Positions 20,826-20,860 of a DNA stretch of 20,860 nucleotides are shown in pieces (the stretch's first letter is position 1; each line of letters starts with the position of its first letter). Source of the DNA: Methanosarcinales archaeon (GTDB lineage: Archaea > Halobacteriota > Methanosarcinia > Methanosarcinales > Methanocomedenaceae); contig DAOWEE010000040.1 of the NCBI GenBank assembly GCA_030638625.1, positions 1 to 20,860 on the forward strand. Reading direction: 5' to 3'. The translations under genes were made by a program, and so were the position numbers. The notes beneath the pieces were generated by a model. That model saw nothing but the letters and a program-made list of their open reading frames with translations. It had not been told where the DNA came from and made no database searches.

Positions 20826-20860
20826 TTACTGATTTTACTTTCGCCTCTTAATTAAAGCCA

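Larger units (their letters stand above)
20617..20847 (-). pseudogene. Calcium-binding surface-protein module, fragment (contains R1b and R3b)
   Basis: The frame is open from a stop at 20848-20850 to the stop at 20617. An ATG at 20811 exists but nothing suggests a true start. It reads VNNPGFMWNLTRYSDRMYNVDI, then LTPHKDPDTDTNGLTDGWE, AITDLSINPYGHTNLTNWDLD and NDGAIIGG. The D-x-D-x-D-G spacing (DPDTDTNGL, DLDNDGA) is that of thrombospondin type 3 or dockerin-like calcium sites, and the pattern is common in large surface proteins of Methanosarcinales. R1b (20673-20730) and R3b (20722-20825) lie inside and are the sources of the matches at 16341 and 17252. It is a piece of a larger extracellular protein whose rest lies outside the window or is lost. 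Confidence 0.7.

Noticed and set aside
16337..20860. CRISPR array
   Set aside because: The repeats are long, few, unevenly spaced and coding-derived, with no spacer pattern and no cas genes.
1..20860. tRNA or rRNA genes
   Set aside because: I saw no segment with the conserved T-loop and anticodon-stem pattern or rRNA landmarks. A tRNA scan would be needed to be certain.

Overview
The window looks like a chromosomal segment of a methanogen- or ANME-type euryarchaeon, most likely of the order Methanosarcinales. This is inferred from gene content: a ferredoxin/geranylgeranyl reductase pair for archaeal lipids, a DUF166 protein, an archaeal phosphoribosyltransferase, a complete seven-subunit Mrp antiporter, and archaeal TATA-type promoters with TTG starts on some genes. 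No rRNA or tRNA was seen, so the assignment is not firm.

Layout. (1) 1-8817, all minus strand. The mrpABCDEFG operon is followed 23 bp later by malic enzyme. After a 112-bp promoter-bearing gap come malate dehydrogenase and the fumarase N-terminal (alpha) half, which overlap by ATGA and run off the left edge. Together these link fumarate, malate and pyruvate/NAD(P)H with Na+/H+ exchange. (2) 8921-10239, minus: a DUF166 protein and a small HNH nuclease. (3) 10335-13664: a phosphoribosyltransferase (+), ilvE (-) and lysA (+), with a regulatory-looking intergenic region between ilvE and lysA. (4) 13804-16336, plus: a tight three-gene operon of a 56-residue 2x[4Fe-4S] ferredoxin, geranylgeranyl reductase and a class II aldolase-family enzyme. 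(5) 16341-20860: an accessory region of different texture, starting 4 bp after the aldolase stop.

Region 5 is the most interesting. It contains two putative toxin/immunity cassettes, both on the minus strand. One is a short metzincin-like peptidase fragment followed by a lipoprotein. The other is a 5'-truncated, frameshifted protein with a calcium-binding-repeat stretch, a hydrophobic pre-toxin-like region and a restriction-endonuclease-fold C-terminus, followed after 9 bp by a helical TPR-like protein. Between and around them lie repeated DNA modules encoding Asp-rich calcium-binding segments (R1, R2, R3), with no intact N-terminal protein. I read this as an array of orphan toxin C-terminal/immunity cassettes, with shared surface-protein modules as recombination homology. 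A 475-bp GxxExxY-gene cassette bounded by near-perfect 30-bp inverted repeats sits inside the array on the opposite strand. Functions in this region are inferences from motifs and layout; the DNA repeats, truncation and frameshift are directly visible.
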